Assembly (NCBI RefSeq): GCF_901933205.1
Contig: NC_044585.1
Location: forward strand, 3,968,001 to 4,032,000
Length of the DNA: 64,000 nucleotides
Origin: Camarhynchus parvulus
Taxonomy: Eukaryota; Chordata; Aves; Passeriformes; Thraupidae
Direction of reading: 5' to 3'
In this document: positions 12,501-26,537 of the stretch, piece after piece
Position numbering within the stretch: position 1 is the first letter of the stretch
How the letters are laid out: each line of letters begins with the position of its first letter
Program-made: the position numbers and the translations under genes
Notes under the pieces: generated by a model
Seen by the model: only the letters and a program-made list of their open reading frames with translations
What the model was told of the DNA's origin: nothing
Database searches by the model: none

Positions 12501-14357
12501 CTGACAAACTCTGCTTTATCCCAGTCTGTTGGTTGGTCCCCATATGTAAAGGGGTCAAAAAGCCATTCACCACATACACCAGGACTGCTTCTGTCCTCCA
12601 ATTTATCAGGCTAATTCTACATAATGCTACTCTATGCCTCTGTTATACACAGACATATTTTGTCTTGGCTGAGAACACAGACAGAAAACACAGCAGCTTT
12701 GGAGAGCTTTACCCTGCAAGTCAGAGCATAAACTGTTCACTGTTCTTACCAACCACTCATGAATAATTTAAATACACGTTATGTCAACATTATTGTATTG
12801 ACTAAAAAAATGTTGAAAATCTAAATTACTATTTACTTTTGGCAGTATAAAGTTCAGAAGCAAGAGATCTTTTACAAAATACCCATCACTGTCATACATA
12901 ATTGATAGAATAAAATCAGCTACTAAATATCACTTAATAGCTGGCTTTGTTGTGTAATGATAATGCATATGGAATTCCTGTTGAGTTCAGTGGGATAACC
13001 CTTCAAGGGAAGGCTGTGGGAATATACATACATCTATTACTAAATGTATTTAATTTGCATATTTATTAGCCAAAAGAGAAAAAGGGAAGAAAACACAGAT
13101 TTGGCAGGGATCTCAGTATTTTCTCCTGGTTCTGCAAGCTGCAATAAGAGAGGAGGATGCTGTGCTGCAGGTCTGACTGTACCACTCCCTGCTGACTGCA
13201 CAGGGACAAAGCCAATCCAGGATTTGTTTCTGGTGCATGGGAATGAATAACATTCCACTGAAATGGTTATTATTTCTTGAAAGGAGAGAAACAACAACAT
13301 ACAAAGGAAAAAAGATCCTCAGCACCTCACTCCTTCCCCTTGGATTCCAACAGGTCAGTATGGAATGGGTCAAGCTGTTGGATTTGAAAGTCCAAGCTTC
13401 CAAAAGCCAGTGTGTGGCACAGAGCTGTTGGAAAAGGTGTTCAGTGGAAAGAGGAGAAACCAACATGTTACATTCTAGTCAGGGAAAAAGCCCAGCTGGC
13501 ACCATGTGGGCTCAAACAGACACATCCAATTATTTCTGTAGCAGGAGGTTTAATTGTCCCAGTGGGTTCTAGGCATCTCTCAAGGTTTTTCTAGTATTGA
13601 TACATAACTCTGTATCCTCAAAGAATATTTTTCGATGTGAAATTTCCAATGGGTTTATTGTGATGACGTGCCCAGAGCTTTCAAACTTAGGAGAATTCTG
13701 ACATTTATCCCATTCTGCTGTGGATTCTTGGGGGATTGGATGCTATAGGAACTTCTAAGTTTTGCATTTAAGTAAAAACAGTGTGCAAATTTAAAACGTT
13801 GAGCTCATCTTTTTCCAAACCAACATTATCTTTGGCATTCAGCTTGTTCCATGTAAATATATAAAGACACATTTGCTGAGCAATTGGGTTAATGAACTTA
13901 GAACAGACCAGATTGTGTGTTAGTGACTAATCCAAAGTACAGAGAAACAAACATGGTACAAGCACTGTCTTCCTTCTCTCTCTTTCATAGGCCCAATTTT
14001 ACCTTGGCTGATTGAATTTTAATTTTCACAGCCTTTCCTTAAAATGAGCCCAATCCTGAAAGCTGCACCACATAAAACATCTTATGCAGTTTAGAACTTG
14101 CTGAGTGAATGGCAGCAAGGCAAATGACATGTGATTGTGCTTCTGCACATGTGCACACACAAGGTGCTCTTCAGGATTCAATCATTTAATGCTAAAGTTT
14201 GACAGTTGCTGTCAGTAAAGACAAACTGTATCCCCACCAAGTCCTGAAATTCTCAGAATACAATTTCAGCAGCAGCTCTGGGTGTACCTGTGATGGGTCT
14301 GTGTCACTGTGGGTTTCACTCATGGAAGGCAGGACATGAATCTTCCTTCAAACTTAC
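9545..14357 (-). other. Putative large intron; no gene seen
   Basis: About 4.8 kb of AT-rich sequence. A 53-nt segment at about 10758-10810 (minus strand) and one near 11300 have good splice pairs. The first does not fit the phase of its neighbours and the second is closed in all frames, so I leave both out. No repeat or RNA gene recognised. Confidence 0.25.
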
Positions 14358-14466
14358 CTTTTTGCTCCAGGGTGGTTTGGAATCCAGACATTGGCATAAA
14401 CAGTAATAAACCACTGTAAGGTCATCTTTTTTTTCTTCTTTCCTGACTTCCTGATGTGGCTGTCTC
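14358..14466 (-). CDS. Candidate internal exon (109 nt) of minus-strand gene
   Basis: This has the best splice pair in the left half of the window: acceptor CTTTCTCCTTTCCCACAG and donor AAAAAG-GTAAGTT. Two frames are open. The one consistent with its neighbours reads RQPHQEVRKEEKKDDLTVVY then YCLCQCLDSKPPWSKK and ends in phase 0. The other reads through a lysine run followed by MTLQWFITVYANVWIPNHPG. The phase-consistent frame was chosen. If the exon is real but the frame is not, the links to the exons on either side are wrong too. Confidence 0.37.
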
Positions 14467-14979
14467 CTGTGGGAAAGGAGAAAGACTGAAGTTAAAAAAG
14501 TAGTATGTGAAATGAAGGCAGAAAAAATAAAACTGTGTATTGTTTTCATCACATCTCCTCCCCTTCTTAGCTTTTTAAAGAATACTTAGATGCATTTCTA
14601 AATTGTTAATGACTGCACTTATTAGCATTTATTAATATTGAGAGTTGGATAGTTCTATGTTTATCAGGATATACAATTTTCATTTATTTCTAATATGCTT
14701 ACAGTACTTTATAAATTATAATACAGTATTATTTGTATCCACAAATTTATACTACTGCTTATTATTTGTAATTAAGCATTTATGTGAAATCAGATTTGGA
14801 GGCAGAGGAAATAATGTGACTGATTTGTTTGAGAACAGATGCTGACACACTGCTGGCATTCCATTTTTGTTTGCACTTGTTTTCTGTTGGAATCATGCCA
14901 CTGGAGGTGGTAGGATTATATACCTGAGTCCAGAGTTTTAAGATGTGCTTCAAATTCTGTTCAGTTTTTCCTGGGTTAC

Positions 14980-15254
14980 CATATTGTCAGCACAGAAATA
15001 GTAAATATTAAGTTGAAAAGATTCACCCCAGTGAGAAGGGTCTTGGCCAAAGCAGTGTAACAGAAAGCTGAGCTTTTTACAGGCTGTGGGTGCTGCTCAT
15101 TCACTGCATGAGTCTCTTTGACCTGTTTTCTCCTTCCATCACACTGTCTCCCAGGAATACTTTGTTCCTTTCCCACCTTTTCTAACTGTTCAATTAGGGA
15201 CCATTTAGAATGCTGGATACTCAGTGTCACTCTAGTAAATATGATACTTTTCTG
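14980..15254 (-). CDS. Candidate internal exon (275 nt) of minus-strand gene
   Basis: 91 open codons, including SIQHSKWSLIEQLEKVGKEQ, a basic middle part, and a hydrophobic end (LFNLIFTISVLTI). The donor (AATATG-GTAACC) and acceptor (ATTCTCAG with a poor tract) are only moderate. It leaves two bases, which fit the one-base entry of the exon at 14466. The length exceeds that expected for a random open frame in AT-rich DNA, but the splice sites are unremarkable. Confidence 0.3.
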
Positions 15255-17182
15255 CTGAGAATTACTCAGCCTGTCTGTACTACTTGATTGGTTTTTTTGA
15301 TCTGGGTTTTTTTTTGTACTCTCAGGAGAGATTTTATTTCTTATTTTTTATTAATGGTTACATATTGTTGTCTCAGTTCATGACTAGAGCATAATGGCAT
15401 CTCTGATGACGGTGGAGAGTGAGTTTTCCAAGTTGAGAGTCAGCTCATGAGAGGAAGGTGGTACTTGGGAGTGACAAAAGCCACAGCAAAGTGATGAGCA
15501 AAGACTGCTGGAGATGGGTGAGGTTTTGAGGCACCAAAGCCCCAAAGGTCTGTAACCTCCAGAAGAGTCCCCCTGCCATGCTGAGCAAGGATTTAATCAT
15601 CAGTGAGGGCTGGCAGGTGGAGGACAACTCCAGTGTTACAATGGGCATTAGAGGGGCAGTGGGAGCCAAAGGACTGAAGAAAATTCAGTGATCAAATGGA
15701 GAGAAAACCTGAAGAAGGTTGTAAGCAATAGTTGTGGAGTAATGAAGAAACCCAGTTACTTCTGCTGAGTATAATTCTATTTTATTCTTAGTGCTGTGGG
15801 GTCCCACACTGGGGAAGAAAAAAGCATGGCACAAGCTCACCAGGTTTTTCTTCATTTCTGAGGTAGCTATGAAACCTCTCCAGCGTTCACTCACCTTCCT
15901 CCTGCCTTCTAAAGGTCCTCTTTTCAAAACCACTTCAAGCACTTTTCCCCCCACACTTGCCAAGTTTACAGCTGCTCACTTACCCAGACTTCAAGCATTA
16001 TCCCTTTCATGTCCATCCAGGGGAACTGCCTCAATAGCAAGGAATGACAGAAACTGGAAACTGTTGCTTTTGAAAATCACTGCCCTCAGATCACCTAAAG
16101 GCCTCTGAGCTAACCTTACATGTTTATTTGTTCCTTTGACTCCTCCACATCAGAGGAATATTTGGGTGGCTAGAGCTCAGTTCTTTCTCATGTGCCCCAA
16201 GCCTGCTGGGTGCTCTCTGTGTGCTCTTCCTCCTCAGTGATTCCTGACCAAGTATATGAAAGTATTCTCCACCTTGCCTCACAGAACTGAGGTGGTGCCT
16301 GCCAAAAATCATCACAACTTGGGCAGGGCTCTGATCACACACTATTAAATTAATTGAGTTTTCTGTTGCCCACCAACTTAACTTTTAAAGGTCATTTCAT
16401 ATTCTTCTATATTCAAGTGTTCAACATTAGAATCTCCCTCTGCACTATGATAATAAAGGACAACAATGCCCCAGATGCAGTGGGAGAACTTTCCCTTATC
16501 TCTTTCAGTATCACACAGGAGAACTATGGGATGTCTTGAGCTCGGCATCACTTTGTCCAGTCCTTGGTTCAAAACCATCCTAATTCTAATTTCTAGCAGT
16601 ACTGGGCTCACTGTGTGAGCTCAGCTGTCACTGCCCTGCAGCTGCCTGCTCACTGCTGAATTCCACATGCTCTTGGAAGGCTGCAGTGTTGAGGAAAAGG
16701 GAAGGTGCCAGTGCAGCCTGTCAGTGAGCTGCAGGGAAGAGGCAGGGTATTACTGCTGGAGAAGGAAATAAAGAAATGACCGTGCTGTGCTGCCTGTGGG
16801 ATAACAACACGGGTTAAAAAAATAATAGAAGAAGAACAAGCAAAGATTATGGCAATGAAAGGGATTTGGCACACAGGTACTCTGCAGCCTTGGAGTAAAA
16901 TAGTAGTAAGGATGTAGCAGCAGATCCAAGTCCAAGGAGCATCTTAGCCCACACTACAGGACACATCCCTGCCAGTGAATGTGCTGCTGACTTTTGGCTC
17001 AGGTGTCATCAAACGGTATTGATTATTTTAAACACAATCCAGGCTCAAAAGCTGGGCCTCATTTGTTTTACTGACAAGTAATAACTCTCTTTTCTTACCA
17101 GAGGAGTTAAAGCACCCAAAGGCCACAAGGTGCTCATCACTCCTGGGCACAGGATATGATGATGGTCTGGTGCTGATGGTCC
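15255..17182 (-). other. Putative intron; possible unplaced exons
   Basis: Two minus-strand open stretches follow good acceptors. One follows GAATTTTCTTCAG at about 15678 (about 74 codons, with SLMIKSLLSMAGGLFWRLQ) but has no good donor. A 45-nt segment at about 17099-17143 has acceptor TATCCTGTGCCCAG and donor CTCTG-GTAAGA. Neither could be connected to a neighbour with confidence, so they are noted and not called. Confidence 0.2.
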
Positions 17183-17183
17183 T

Positions 17184-17257
17184 GTGCAGGGCCAGAAGTT
17201 GGACTCTGTGATCCCTGTGGGTCCCTTCCAACTCAGCACGTTCTGTGATTCTGTAAT
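17184..17257 (+). mobile_element. CR1 LINE 3'-end fragment
   Basis: The segment ends in GGTCCCTTCCAACTC followed by TTCTGTGATTCTGTAA, matching the CR1 3' end with its degenerate 8-bp ATTCTRTG tandem repeat. The element points to the plus strand, opposite to the putative host gene. About 75 bp is recognisable. Confidence 0.8.
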
Positions 17258-20200
17258 TTCAGGCAACAAATTCCCCAGTTTACTCCCTCCTTCCTTCTCA
17301 ACTATAGCAAAAGAAATAAAAACCAGAATATTTAACAGCAATGCAGCATATAAAAGTGCTGTAATAACCATCTGGAATAAATACACCAAAACACCTATCC
17401 ATAATTTCATTTTTTGGGGTATTTATGAATTATCCTAAAGGTTCATGGGCTGTTTAAAACCCCCAGTAAAATAAACTCAAAATTAAAATACAGACATAAC
17501 CAATGCACTCTTCTACACTGTAGATTTACCACATATTTCTGGAATATGACATCAAATATTTCTCCATTTAAATTTGGGCATCACAATAAACTGTTTATAC
17601 AATAACTTAATAAATCTGGCTGGGCTGCCTATTTGACAAGTAGGCGAGAATCCTTCATTAAAATGCAAATGTAATCAAGGTGAAATTTGGAATACATTTA
17701 TTAAAGTAATTGAGCTTCAGTCAACTGTAGTCACAACACAGATTTTCAAGCGCCGTTCAGACAAAAGGATATGTCTAATTCTTCCACATTAATATCTTTA
17801 TCAGCATGAACATTAAAAGAGTTTTCTGAGCAGTAATAATGTACTGTGGAATAATTCCAGTTTTCTCTGCAGGAATATATTATTACAGATAAGGGTCAAA
17901 GACATGCACAAAGGAGTGACCCAGCAGTGTACTGCACATACAGAAAATTGGTTGCAAGTGTATTTTCAGAGCTTGGTGTAACTATGCACTTCCTAAATTA
18001 CTCTGTAAATCCTTTAGAGACTCAAGGTCATCAGTTAATTGACCATTAAAGTGTTGGGGAATTGAACTTTTACTGCTAAGATTTGGGATTCTTGGTGCCT
18101 TTGATTAAGAAATTATTCATAAAAAAAAAGGAAATACTAAATTTGTCTTAGTTATCATTTAAGTGCTAGTAAAATATTATGAAGCTGTGATAGCAATGTC
18201 AGAAACTTTTTCATTGGGGTAAGGACAAGCTAGATATTTACCTTTTTTTTTTTTTTAACATAGTTTCTACTTGTTTAAGTATCCTGGGTCATCTTCAGTG
18301 CCTTCAAAGGAATCACAGCAAGGTTGTATTTGTTGCAGAAGATCAAATTTTATAGTTGATAATGTCAGATCTACGGTGTGCAAAAACAAATTCAGGGGAG
18401 AGATGGTTATTAAAGCACTGATGTGATGCCAACCCCTTGCTCAGCTCAGCTGGTTTGGCTCCAGCCTGAACAGATTAGCCAGGAAAATGGGAAGAAAATT
18501 GCAAAGCCTTTGGCTGCTCCATTGTTTGATGCAACCCTGGTGTCACCAGGTGCTTCAGCCTCTCACTCATCCTGCTCATCTCCCTTTGCCCCATTCCCTG
18601 AGGCTGGAGTTGCAGACAATTTATACCAGCTTGCTTCTCTCTCTAAGGCTGAAGATTCCTAGTAAACAAATATTTTAAGCAGTAAATAAAGTCATTAGGT
18701 AGCTATCAAGCAATGTATACATAGGTATTTCTCTGATCATGGAAATTTTTAGCCTCCATTTCATAAAATGGCTTATGCCATTTTCTTTCTTTAATGGAAT
18801 CAACCTTTATATCAACAAAGCTAATGACAGAACATCTCCTGCTCCAGACACTGTTAGAAAGAATCCAGCCTTTTCCAGAGGCTTACAGCCAATTGTAAAT
18901 ATAAATGAAACCTGTGTGTCAATGCTCTGAAAGCCACTGGGAGCACAGGCTAAGGCCATTTCCTTTATTTTCATAAAAGCAGTTCAGTGTGCATCTGCAG
19001 CAATTCCCTGCTGGAGCCATAAAAGCTCCTCTTTGGGCACTAGGCCAGGCCCTGCTGGGCACTGCCTGACTTGCTGCAGGAGTGGCAAACTGGAGAGGAG
19101 CTTCCCAGGTGAAAAACAAGTGCAATTTAATTCACACTGCAACTTCCATCACTGCCAGCAAGTTTTTTTGGTTTGTTTTTGGGTTTTTTTTGTTTGTTTG
19201 TTTGTTTTTTTGAGGCACAAAATGTAGTACAACAATCCATTTTGTTGTAAACCAGAAAGGGCAGGAGGCAACAACTTTGAAACTACAGCAAATACAGCTG
19301 AACTGTTTCCCGAGCAGACTAAAACTGTATTAAAACCCACTACAAATCTTCTAAATGAGCACTTTGCATCATTTGCAGCCGTGCCATCATGAGCTGTGAT
19401 CCCATCACAAATCTCAAATGAGAACAGCGAGCATCTGCACCCTGAAGATTTCAAAGCAATATCCAAGGAAGGAAACAGGGAGAGTAGAAAGCTGACTCCA
19501 TTTGGAGTAAACTTGAAATCTACGCCCTTTTCAGGGCACCATGGTACCGGAGGGTCTGGTTTTTTTGAACATATATTAAAATGGAAGTTCTGACAAGCTG
19601 AAGGATTCAGGATGTCATGGCAATTCTCTGCAGAGGCACAAGTGTTAACACTGCATTAATCAGATTTCAATTGATTACACACCACTGCCCTCACTGCTGT
19701 TTCACTTTTAATAGGACACTTTTTTAAAAAATCCTTCCAGTCTCCCAAAATATATGTTGAATGTATCTGCTTTAGAACACATCAGATTCCAGTGGAGCTG
19801 TTGCTGCATTCTAATGGCTAAAACAATTTTTCCATGTCCCTTAACTTTCTGACAAGGTGCTGTAACAGCTAAATAGCAAATAATTATGAAACTGCAGGAA
19901 TTGCCAAGGTAAAAGAAAAGCCATATGTACACAGTGCTCTTCTTATTTACAAAGCACACACAGAACAATGGGAGAGCAAACCCTGCATTTCTTGTAAACT
20001 GTCAACAGTGATACTGATTTACACCAGTTGCATTCTCTTATCAGCAAATACTGGAGCTGCTGACCATTTCACTCAGTACTGCAGGGCCTTACATTCACCA
20101 TTGTAATTTATATCCATGCCAGTATGTCCCAAATTTATTTGTATTACGACTATTCTATCATCTTTCCTGAGCAGTGTAAGGCAGTCTCATTGTAAAGGAG

Positions 20201-23200
20201 AATCAGGGCACTGCTCACTTTAAAATTATTCAGTGAGTTATTACAGGGCACACACATTATCCTGAAATTTATTTCTGAAATTACCAAAAGCCCTGAAGTT
20301 GAATTTACGTGGCAGCGAGCCTGAGCCAGCAAGTCCTACTACTGAGCTCTGCATTTGGGTCATGCTCTAAAGCTCAGCACATGGACAGAAAAAGCTTGCA
20401 ACTACTCACAGTTCAAATGTAGATATTAAGGCAAATAATTTTAAAATTCTGGTTTGGTAGTGTACACAGCCAAGTTAGAGATGCCCACATGAGGAATCAG
20501 GAACACAGTGGTGACTGCTCCCATTCAATGCTTGAAGAATTATACACTAAGAACCAAATGGGTAAATATTCATCCACCCACTTTTCTTTAATTCAGTGAA
20601 GACCAGATGATAATGACATTTAAAATCTATTAAATGCAGGTACCAACCCCCAGAAACTCAGACATCTGTGATCATTTACCAGGCTGAACCACTGATGATT
20701 CTGCCAAGGAACTCAAGCAGCGGCACATCAACATCTGTGTGGAGCAGTTGAAGACAGACAAACAATCTGGAATACCCACACTGTTTCAGATGTTGATTTC
20801 CATCTTATTCTCGTGCAGATTACTACAATATTCTGTACTCAAGTGTCTGTTTAAAAAACAAAACCAGGATTTGCATAATGGGAAGGATGCACATTATCCA
20901 TGGAAATCTGACTGGGAAATAAGTCAAGAAACAAGTTCAAATAAGACATGAGCAAATTTGTGGTACAGTCACAGAAGGTTGTGTGGCAGGAAATAAAGAT
21001 CTTCAATAGTCAAAACACCACCCACACTGTGACAGGAGATGTCACAGGTAGATGCATTCACGTTGTGCTGCATATTTAAAGTGTCTCAGAGTGGTTTTCA
21101 ATTAACTACAAAGATGTTAAAACACAGATGCTGCTTCCAGTGTGAAATGAGACAGAACCTCTCACTGGAAAATGAGGAGGTTCTCTAACACTGAGAAGCC
21201 CAAAGACATTTGACTTCTAGGAGTTACAGAAACCCTGTCTCAGGAGGAGTACATGAACAAAGGTGAGTGGGTGAAGTACTTCCAGAGCAGCACCAAAAAG
21301 TCAGTTTTGTATTGATGAAGAACATAAAAATAGACCTGTGAGATTTCAGAGCTTTGCTTTAAATTCTTCTCCAAAAAGCTGTGGGTAAGCTATTACCAAT
21401 ACTTCAAAAGAAATAAAAAATCATGTGACAATTTCTGGGGTTTCCATTTTCTAGCTGTAATAATGTACTATAGCGACCTTATGTTCAAATTACCAATAAA
21501 AACTCACTTCTTGTTAAGCAGAATTTCAGTGAGGACCCTGATCCTCCACCAGGAAATAATGCTGCTTCAAGACTTTCATGTGAAAGTAGAAAACAATTCT
21601 CATGACTTAATGTCTTGCTTTACTACATTAAGGTATTTACAGAGCAATGACATTTTACTGCTAAATAATGGAAACCTCATTTTACATGTCAGCATTGTTC
21701 TAGCATCCAGTGACAATGTGTCATTGGGGTACCAAAAATGTGGAATTACACTATTGTGTTTAGATAAGTAGTGAAATCGAATAAGGATGAACTATTTCCA
21801 CTCAAGAAATCTCAAACATAAACAAGTATTTTTGTCTAAAAGGAAAGGAATTGAGACTCAAAGGAACAGCCTCTGGAAAGGCAGAAATGCTGATAGGAAT
21901 AGCAGTCTTTCCCAGTGATTGATGATAGAGATAATGGTTCATACATCCATACACTTAAATGGCTGTCTTTCCCCATGACTGCTGTCTAATTAATGTGAGC
22001 CATCATTCATGTAAAAGAAAAATTTTGCTTCTGGAGAAAAAAAAAATGCTGCAAACTGCTAGCAGTGACAGTGCTAGAAACATGCCAATTAGAGTGATTT
22101 CTGCCAAGCAGCAAAAGGGCACAAAACACTGGTTTCCAAGCAACTGACATTATAAAGTATTAAATACACTGGAAACTAAAATTGGCAGGTAAACACTTCA
22201 CCTTCTCAGCACTGCCTTGCTTTCCCTTTTGCTTTCCTGCCTGTTCCTATAGACTCCACTGTACCTTGCAGTAAATATATGCACTAAGGGATGCCAGCTT
22301 ATCACACTCCTAAACATTAAACATCCTCTGTCTGCATATATTAGAGTAGCACTGGGACAGATTCACAGGTAAGGACAGACAAGGTTGTAACTAGAACTCC
22401 AAAAATAACACATTAAAGTCTGTCAGTACAGGCTGCCATTTCAATCACATTGAAATGGTTTTGTACTAAAGGGAGATCCACAGCCACTATCAGGAAAGGA
22501 AATAGGAGAAACTGCTCTTCAGGTTACAGTCAGTCTGTTGTTCCAGGCAGAAAGGATGGATTAGGAGAGGCTGGGCTTTCTGCATGCAGAGTGACTTTTA
22601 GAGATCTGCCTTCAGGAAACTTAAACCATTTTAAAGAGCAATCCAGTTCCTAATTTAAACCAGAAAAAGCAGCCGGTTGAACACTGTTGAACTTCCAGCA
22701 GTTTGACATTTCATTTTATCTAACCAGCACAGCCCAGGGAAACAGGAGCACAGGAGGCATTTCCCTGACTCTGGCTAATTCCATGCAGAGGTTCTGTGTG
22801 CCCTTTGCAGGGCTTGGCTGGCTCATGGAATAGCACAGACACTTCCCCTTTGGGCTTGCAGCTCAAAGGGGTCAATTCTTAGACACTGAGGATGACCACA
22901 ATTTGTCATTTTTACATGGCACCTGTGCTCAGATGACTGTCCTTGCAAAGTTTCCAGCTACACACACAAAAAAGGTGTTTTCAGCCAGTCTCATTTGAAG
23001 CATTATGCTTCATTTTAAATACTATTTTTTGTGAATAAGAGTATGTCCAACACACTTGCATGGTCTTAGTGGGCTGAGTTGGTCTCAGAAGTGGTTTATG
23101 GCAACCTGCTTTTATTTATGGATTAACCACTACAAGTTTCCAATAGTTTTGTAGTCTCTCTTGCTGTGTAGTAGTTCTTAATGCTTCTGCAATTTGTTAA

Positions 23201-24558
23201 TTAGAAAGACTTCTACTTTCTTGGCTCTCATACAGTACACCTCCATGCAAGCAGGGATTACTTAACATTATTTCTGGATCCATTTACAGGTGTCACTGGA
23301 ACAAAGCAATAAGACAGGATCTCCCTCAGAGCTCAATGGCATTTTGAAGGGGCTGTGCTGTTTGAGTTTACTCAGTTCTAGTAAAAATAGCAATAGAAAT
23401 GAAAACATAATTCTTAGCTCAAAGCCACAGATATTTGAATGCTCAAGGACAAAGGTGGTGTCTTTCCTGCCATACTGTATTCAACCAACTGAATCCAGCA
23501 CTGGGAAGTACTAAGCAAATTCCTTCCCATGTTTCCATGCTGTGTGGGGGTAAAAGGATATCCAGGAGGGGACAGGGGTCTCCTGGAGTGACTGTGCCCA
23601 TCATCAGAGAGCACTTCATACCTGGGAATAGTGACTGATAGTTTTGAAAGATGAGTAGTTTGCATCCTGTCTCATCATCCTCTTTTATATCATCATGAGG
23701 ACTCAAGAAACTGTAAGAGAATATTACTGACAGGAGGTATGAGGTCATAATTATAAGGTTTATCTTTAGTTTAATTATGTTTTTAATGTGTAAGGCAGAA
23801 TATTAAAGCTGTGTGAATGCAGCTAAGTCTGTTCCGGTAATGACTCCTTAAACATTTCTGAGATAATTTTAAAATTCCTACTACTCTGCTCTGTCACTGT
23901 GATCATTTAAAAAACTTCCTCACACTTCGTTCCATTATACTCTTTCATACAAACAAGCTGCAAGATCACAGACTCTACTTCCTGTGAATATGTATCAATT
24001 AACTTCCAATTAAGACAACTGCTGAGTGTCCTTTTCAATCAGGAGGAAAAGCAGCAAAAACCAAATCCACAAAGGTCATTTGTATTCACTGGCTCTCTGT
24101 AGTAAGTATTAGCATGCTGCTCTGCTAGCCTGACTGCTTTAATTGAGATTAAAAGTTGCTGCCCTGGAGAAGAAAACTCCAGTTTTCTTCTTTATTTCTT
24201 GCACTTTCCATTCTCCTTTTTTAATGTCTGAAATTATTACAAGAAGCATTGCTGACATGGCCTTTGATCCAAACCAGTAGCATAGTCATTCTTATTTGAA
24301 ATTATCTTCTCCTGCAACTTCCTATTTCAATATTTGGTTAAAACGTCTGTGGGGTTTGATTTCTCTGCCATTCTTACTGTTTCTTTTTTTTTTTTAGCCA
24401 AAGTAACAAACCCTTAAGATGAATGGCTATCACGATTTCATTGTGAAAATGTTTCCAACCAGGCATGTGAACTTAGTTTTGAATGTAGCTGCAAGTTAAA
24501 TTTGTGGGACTAGAAGATGGCCAAGGGATGCTTAACAGGTAGAGGGTTTCTTACTTAC
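17258..24558 (-). other. Putative intronic DNA; mostly featureless
   Basis: About 7.3 kb of AT-rich sequence. It holds a TTTG-rich simple repeat (listed separately), a T14 run at about 18243, and an AT-rich block at about 17.64-17.9 kb whose complex, repeat-free texture resembles a conserved non-coding element. A minus-strand segment near 22.2 kb has a fair splice pair, but I could not place it in the chain. Confidence 0.2.
19163..19212. repeat. T/G simple repeat, (TTTG)n-like
   Basis: A run of T tracts broken by single or double G, ending in several TTTG units (TGTTTGTTTGTTTG). Low-complexity microsatellite, probably length-polymorphic. Confidence 0.85.
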
Positions 24559-24613
24559 CAGCCTTTCAAACTCTGCTTGGGATGTTAAAATTAAATTGGG
24601 CTCTTTCCATCTT
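24559..24613 (-). CDS. Candidate internal exon (55 nt) of minus-strand gene
   Basis: Donor GGCTG-GTAAGTAAG is very strong and the acceptor (TTGATTCCTGATGCAG) is good. Only one frame is open, with 18 codons reading RWKEPNLILTSQAEFERL. It enters with one base, completing the two left by the exon at 25400-25454, and ends in phase 0. It is short, so the open frame alone carries little weight; the support is the splice pair and the phase match. Confidence 0.35.
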
Positions 24614-25399
24614 CTGCATCAGGAATCAAAGGGATTCTGCAAACCAAATTTTGTAGCCAAGAAGAGTTTCACAAAAACCATGGTCTTCTGTGGATTGGAG
24701 GACAGGTCAGGTCAGGACTGAACAGACAATTCTGCTGATAATGTACATAAAGGACCACAGTCCTTTAAATATGTCCTAAAAATGACATCAAAACACATTA
24801 AGATCAAATCTATTCACATCATTAAAAAATATATGTTTAACATAATTTTGCAGATCGCATTACCATTAAAAATTCAGTGGAAGGCAAGTCTGCATTTATC
24901 ATAATGTGGCCTAGGAAACAAATGTCCTCAGTAAAACCAGGCTAAACAGTCCAGCTGTTAGAGAGAACAACTGCACTCACCCAGAGTAATGGGCTGCAGC
25001 TCACAAAAAGTCTTTCCCTGGAGATTCTAATTTAGTAGGTCAACTTTGAAATTAGAAATAAAATCAGAGAAGCAGAGGCAGCACTGAAGTATAGAAGAAT
25101 TAGTAAGGTGAGTTGGGTATTTACTTCCCCAAGACACCCAAAGTTCCAATTGCAACTGTAAAAGTGACAATTAATCTCACATCCCCAGTTTGACTTCCAT
25201 AATTTAGCCCTGAGAGTAATAATATTTATCCACCTAATACCTATCAGTGCTGCAGAGATGAACAGGACAATGCCTGCACATACTTGAGTATTAAGCATTA
25301 TAAGGTTTATCAGATTAGCATTCATAAAAGTTTAAGAGAGTGGTAATAAGATTTAAAAAAGAGAAATAATTCAATTAAAATAGTAAGAACAAATATTAC

Positions 25400-25454
25400 C
25401 TATGTGTAAAAATCCTGTAACTTGCATTGAAATGAGTGGTCCGTCTTGCTTCAT
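25400..25454 (-). CDS. Candidate internal exon (55 nt) of minus-strand gene
   Basis: Acceptor TTGTAGGCATTTAG and donor CATAG-GTAATA. The open frame reads EARRTTHFNASYRIFTH. It enters with two bases and leaves two, matching the candidates at 26538-26694 and 24559-24613. An acceptor eight bases upstream (GATTTGTAG) is equally good but would need a different phase before it. Confidence 0.35.
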
Positions 25455-26537
25455 CTAAATGCCTACAAATCAATGTGTTACTATTTGAGCTGAGCAGGTC
25501 TTTTAATACCAATTAAATGAGGGGAATTTGCATCCTACAGAACACTTGCAACTATTTCTCTTCCTACTAATTTGAAAATAAAGAATGCAAAGCAACCAAA
25601 AGCAAGCTCCAAGCACCTGCAACTCGTAGATCAAGAAGTAAAGTGATCTTTGGCAGGTTATCATCAGAAGAACTTTAACTTGTCCTCAAGGAGACAATCC
25701 CTCTGAAACTTAGCAGAGAATAATGACTGAAGGCAAACATAACTAACAGTGCATTTATGGCAAAACCAAGTCATGCTTTACTAAAATGGCTTATCCAGCC
25801 TTCAAAATACATAGGATTTATTATTTTGTTTACAGTTTATTACAATTTTCAGTTAAGTTTATCAAGGGAAAAATCCACTAAAACTGATTCACTTGACTAA
25901 GTGAATAATAAAAATAATTGGGGGCAGAGAAGGGAAAGGGAAGTATGCGAAATCTAATGTTACCAGAAGTAAACAGTATGAAATTTAGAAATTGCTCTCA
26001 CATAAAAATTTTAGAACAGTTAAACACTTAAATTTCACTTTATTGTGAAATGTAAAGCTCTGGTGTCTCTACAGCAGTACATGCAAAGAAACTGGTTTAA
26101 CTTCCTTGACTTCTATGCAGTTAATCTCAAACAATGCAAGAGTTTAATTTTTCTCCAACTTACGCTGCTACAATATCCCACGTTGTCTCGACTGCCACAT
26201 TTGCTTAGATTTAACCTAATTATTAAGCCTTTATATAGATGTCTGTCTTATTGCTGTTTGCTGTAATACAACATTTTTCCCCTAGTGAATGCTCTTCAAA
26301 GACCTAAAGTCTCAGAAGCTTGTAAACACTCGTGTAATTTGTACCCTGCTGGGGCTAGCAGGGGTAATTTGTCAGTTTTATTTGCAGCAGGCCGTAACTA
26401 AACCCTGCCAGATGTAAATCATCTTTTTGTACTCTTTGCTGTTCAATTGCAAATGAATCTCTTTCCTTAGATTAACACTCCCATCCATTGATGGGAGTCA
26501 GAAGTTTCCAGAAAAATTTAGAAAACCCTGGAGTCAC

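Noticed and set aside
17045..17410. Minus-strand 121-codon open frame with hydrophobic start
   Set aside because: It runs through the antisense of the CR1 fragment at 17184-17257, so it is very unlikely to be a protein.
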